Origin: Lethocerus indicus
Lineage: Eukaryota > Arthropoda > Insecta > Hemiptera > Belostomatidae
Assembly (NCBI GenBank): GCA_019843655.1
Contig: JACDQD010000006.1
Coordinates: 11,028,034 to 11,092,033 of the forward strand
DNA length: 64,000 bases
Direction: 5' to 3'
Both the position numbers and the translations under genes were made by a program. Below are positions 61,385 to 64,000 of the stretch, piece after piece; the stretch's first letter is position 1, and each line of letters opens with the position of its first letter. Below the pieces are notes generated by a model that saw only the letters and a program-made list of their open reading frames with translations, did not search any database and was not told the origin of the DNA.

Positions 61385-61823
61385 CCTCTGGTTGCTCAGT
61401 TGGTAGATCGGTGGACTACCGGAACACAGACCTGCCCCCGAAGAAATCGGTCAAATACCTCGGACTGCACATAGACGAGAAGTTTCTGTGGTCAACTCAT
61501 ATACAGGCTGTAAACCAGCAGACCAAAAGCAAACTAGGAAGGCTCTACTGTCTTCTCAAGTCATAGGTGTTCAATGAGAGGTTTAAACTGACCGTATACA
61601 AAACAGTAATCAGGCCCTCCTTACTTTACGCGTGTCCCATTTGGCGTAACGCAGCCAACACACATATGAAAAACTACAAATCACTCAGAACAAATGCCTC
61701 CGAATTTCCCTCGACATACCCCCAAGAACACGAACAGAACACGTACACGACTTGGCCCAGACACCTAAACTGGACGAAATAATAGGTGTCCATAGGCCGC
61801 TGGTCCAAATCCGGCCCGGAGGA
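61385..61823 (+). pseudogene. tRNA-Tyr copy 59, split by a reverse transcriptase fragment
   Basis: The 5' part is 61385-61417 (to GTGGACT, with two changes: GTTGCTC and GATC). The 3' part is 61784-61823 (from the intron end GGT through CCGGAGGA). Between them a retroelement fragment replaces the anticodon GTA and nearly all of the intron. The 3' part has further substitutions (GTCC for ATCC, GGCCGC for GGTCGC) and no TTTT. Confidence 0.92.
61420..61783 (+). mobile_element. Jockey-like non-LTR retrotransposon fragment (RT C-terminal region)
   Basis: Translation gives KKSVKYLGLHIDEKFLWSTH, then a stop, then TVYKTVIRPSLLYACPIWRN, both typical of the thumb and post-RT region of jockey-clade ORF2. 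After about 61675 the frame shifts, and QNKCLRISLDIPPRTRTEHV and AQTPKLDEI continue the same protein. One stop and one frameshift make it non-functional. No poly(A) tail or flanking target duplication is visible. The fragment lies precisely in the anticodon-intron part of array copy 59. Confidence 0.88.
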
Positions 61824-61889
61824 ATTAATATTGCTTGATTGATTGGCCATTGATGAATATGTAAAAATAATATCGGTATCAGCACCAAC

Positions 61890-61937
61890 GTGTATGCAGG
61901 TATCCTTATGTCATTGGTTCTAATCTGGCCCGGAGGA
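61890..61937 (+). pseudogene. Decayed 3' half of a tRNA-Tyr unit
   Basis: TGTATGCAGGTATCC followed by a mutated T arm (GGTTCTAATCTGG) and CCCGGAGGA. The 5' half is absent. It is a relic at the right border of the array. Confidence 0.8.
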
Positions 61938-62007
61938 ATCAATATTGTTGTAGTTGATGGGCACTGATGTGCACTCAAAAATGAAATTGCTATCAGCACC
62001 AATTAAA

Positions 62008-62021
62008 CCTCTGGATGCTTT
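62008..62021 (+). pseudogene. Minimal 5' tRNA-Tyr relic
   Basis: CCTCTGGATGCTTT preceded by AATTAAA matches only the acceptor and the start of the D arm. Confidence 0.5.
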
Positions 62022-62060
62022 ATGTTCCATCTTGTTTCATCATATTTTATGTCCGCAAAA

Positions 62061-62105
62061 CCTCTGGTTGCTCTGTTGGTAGAGGATCTAATGTTACTTG
62101 GTGAA
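62061..62105 (+). pseudogene. Decayed 5' half of a tRNA-Tyr unit
   Basis: CCTCTGGTTGCTCTGTTGG then TAGAGGATCTAATGTTACTT keeps the A box and D arm in degraded form and loses the rest. Like copy 59 it has TTGCTC rather than TAGCTC, suggesting an older border lineage. Confidence 0.7.
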
Positions 62106-62848
62106 GGGAGTATAGGAGAGTTTTGGGATTATTCAAACCTTATAATGCGACCGTCATTGTACGTAATATTTCATTTTTATGTGAAGTGACATATTTGTTT
62201 TACGACAGTATTCGCCTTAGAACATTTGGTAAATTAAAGGATGAACATTCTTGACTACAAACATTTCGCAATTATTTATCGATTTTTTTGTAGGCAGTGG
62301 TGTGGTGATGTGGTGGGGACCACTTGGTGAATCACACACAGACAGATTACACAGATGAAATATTATAGTTACCAATTGTCAGGCAGGCAATAAAATTATT
62401 ATACTTAATAACCTGGTGACAGATGATTATGCAGATCGCGGACCATAAGTAGTAAAGCTGCCTAGGAACCGATTAATGACCTAACACACTGGGCGCCCCG
62501 GAGCCCGTCAGTGGAAGTTGTCCCAGCGAACTAACTCCAGCTCGTTCGTTGAGTCACATTTACAGAGTAGGAAAAAAGTTGTAGTTATTCTTCATTATGT
62601 CCATAGAAGATAATACGTGTGTTCTTTTGTTTTATCTAAAGTAATTGTTCTTTTTTTGTTGCTGTAGTTTAACGGACATGTTTTCGTTTCTCCCCCTCCT
62701 TGAACAATGCAAATGACAAAAGTTTTTTTACATTGTAAGCTGTGTTTTTTTATTGTTGGTTCTTGATTAAGTGACAACATAAAATGTATCGTTTTATAAT
62801 GTTTAAACAGGAGTTTACGTTTAACTATTGCATTATGCTTTTCTACAG
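62106..62848. other. Right flank of the array, no gene recognized
   Basis: AT-rich at first, with a GC-richer patch near 62490-62540. No gene or mobile element is recognized. The last bases (TGCTTTTCTACAG) form a good splice acceptor consensus. Confidence 0.4.
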
Positions 62849-63040
62849 AAGAGACCTCGCGACAGCGGTTAAGGAAGTACTCAGACAATTCGCAGGAAGG
62901 GTTTTTCCCAGCAGTTCACCGTCGGACGGGTGGATGGGGGGCTCTCCCTCGAGGATGCGAAGTTCCCTCCGCCGTCGGTGGATGACCCGGGCCAGAACAG
63001 GGTGAAGTGCTTTGCGAAGGAGCTGGAGGAGTGCCCCTGA
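62849..63040 (+). other. Candidate coding exon in a CpG-rich island
   Basis: After an acceptor-like TGCTTTTCTACAG the DNA turns strongly GC-rich. From 62915 to the TGA at 63038-63040 one frame has G or C at most third positions and reads FTVGRVDGGLSLEDAKFPPP, then SVDDPGQNRVKCFAKELEEC and P. A second possible acceptor (TTTTTCCCAGCAG) immediately precedes 62915. A different frame upstream (RDLATAVKEVLRQFAGR) is also open, so the start and frame are unsettled. I recognize no family. It could be a terminal exon, a pseudogene or chance. Confidence 0.3.
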
Positions 63041-63818
63041 CGAGGATTTGCGGGAAGAAACCAGAAGGACATAACCAAATGGAAATGACGGGGCAGGGTT
63101 TGACTCCTTAAACCTTAGTCACTTCCCCCTTCTAAGTGAGTGAAGGTTTCCGCGACCAGAACTTGAATTGTCACTGACTGGCTTCAGGTGAGATCGCGTG
63201 ATGTGAGAAGAAAATATCGGTTGATCCTCCGCTGTTCCGCGATTTTTCCTGTTTTGGAAATCACCCGAGTGGGAACCATTGAATGGGGCCCTCTTGAGCA
63301 TTGTCTGCTTCCGACGTATCTAAACTCCTGAAATCTATCTAACCTTTTTAAATCCAGTTTCTCTTCCCCCGATAACTTATATTAACTTATATATAATATA
63401 CAACTAAAATAATGGTAACACGGAAAGGAATGTATGTTTCAACCATGTACCCTACACTTTCGGCCTATAAATGTAGTGTCCTATCATAACTGATGATCTA
63501 TTGAAATGATTGTAGATTCGTCTTTTTCGGTACAAGAAAAAGCTATGGTAAAAACAAAATTTATTTATTATGTCGTAGACTTTGTCTACCACTACAATTT
63601 TTTGTCTAAAAACAGTTTTTGAAAAAATGTTACATAATCTATAAATTATATTCATCCAGATAATACCCAAAACTGAATAAATATTACAGTTAATTATTCC
63701 AAGAGGAAGGATATTGCCGAATGCTATAAAATTAAATTTTTGACTTCTCTGCTGATACAAACACGCAGGCACACACAAACACACGCTATAACACTGTGAA
63801 AGTGCGTGTATCGCAGCG
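63041..63818. other. Unassigned sequence between exon candidates
   Basis: No gene, repeat or RNA is recognized. The 110-codon minus-strand ORF at 63452-63784 is in AT-rich DNA and has no known domain. Confidence 0.35.
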
Positions 63819-63905
63819 TCACGGTGGTTTCATTTGTCTCTGAATACTAATGTCGTCCTTTGTGAACTTGTCATGTAACACTTCACCGCCGGCCTCGTCG
63901 GCCAT
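63819..63905 (-). other. Candidate first coding exon on the minus strand
   Basis: ATG at 63905 in a favourable context (AGAAATGGCC) opens MADEAGGEVLHDKFTKDDIS and runs to TGA at 63821-63819. The first codons are GC-rich, as in many 5' exons. Possible donors are GGCG|GTGAAG early in the frame or later weak GT sites; no partner exon was found. No family is recognized. Confidence 0.25.
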
Positions 63906-64000
63906 TTCTGTATTAGTATTTCTCAACGACATTCAGAGCGAGCGATTCGCGTTTAAAAATAATACAGGCGTGGTCGGCCTAGTATGCACACCAGTATTGA

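Larger units (their letters stand above)
52078..61419 (+). repeat. Tandem array of 59 tRNA-Tyr units, mainly 163 bp
   Basis: Head-to-tail units, each with a 93-bp tRNA-Tyr(GTA) gene and a roughly 70-bp spacer. Secondary structure: acceptor CCTCTGG/CCGGAGG plus discriminator A, D stem GCTC/GAGC, anticodon stem GTGGA/TCCAT, loop CTGTAG-A with GTA anticodon, T stem GCTGG/CCGGC, loop TTCAAAT. A 20-nt intron (starts TTGGTAAA, ends GCAGGT) sits after position 37, the canonical site; introns are usual in eukaryotic nuclear tRNA-Tyr. Internal Pol III boxes are TAGCTCAGTTGG (A) and GGTTCAAATCC (B). In a standard unit TTTT starts 6 nt after the gene. An inverted repeat, CAATCAAA upstream and TTTGATTG downstream, brackets each standard gene. 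Fifty-four copies look intact, four are truncated and one is interrupted. Individual entries list only what differs. Confidence 0.97.

Noticed and set aside
52078..61419. CRISPR-like array of regularly spaced repeats
   Set aside because: The repeated part is a foldable tRNA with intron and Pol III signals; the spacers are also repeated rather than unique, and the DNA is eukaryotic.
61567..62002. ORFs on both strands around the array's right end
   Set aside because: The plus-strand ORF is part of the frameshifted reverse transcriptase fragment, and the minus-strand ORF is antisense to it and to tRNA relics.

Overview
The window is nuclear DNA from an animal, most likely an insect. Genes have short phase-matched GT-AG introns, the proteins match metazoan families, jockey-like non-LTR retrotransposon fragments are present, and dinucleotide microsatellites are common. 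I cannot name the order or species.

Layout. (1) 1-12.8 kb is a compact, AT-rich, CpG-poor block of four housekeeping genes: EI24 (minus strand, runs off the left edge), TRAPPC4, PEX10 and SCFD1/SLY1 (all plus strand). I rebuilt every exon by hand; splice phases agree throughout. All four products act at ER, Golgi or peroxisomal membranes. (2) About 14.3-49.7 kb is a gene desert of clearly higher GC and CpG, with microsatellites, one jockey-like reverse transcriptase fragment and a pair of strong adjacent hairpins. I see no convincing coding exon there. (3) 49.7-52.07 kb is AT-rich again and holds one decayed tRNA-Tyr-like relic. (4) 52.08-61.42 kb is the highlight: a head-to-tail array of 59 units, mostly exactly 163 bp, each carrying an intron-containing tRNA-Tyr(GTA) gene. 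Fifty-four copies look intact, four are truncated, and the last is interrupted by a reverse transcriptase fragment at the anticodon and intron. (5) 61.8-62.1 kb contains decayed unit fragments. (6) The last 1.2 kb is CpG-rich with two weak exon candidates.

The tRNA genes are nearly invariant in sequence, while spacer changes cluster just upstream of each gene. Variants shared between nearby units, a run of seven identical units, and decay only outside the array all point to concerted evolution by unequal exchange or gene conversion. Whether the array is an expressed tyrosine tRNA amplification or a tRNA-derived satellite cannot be decided from sequence alone.
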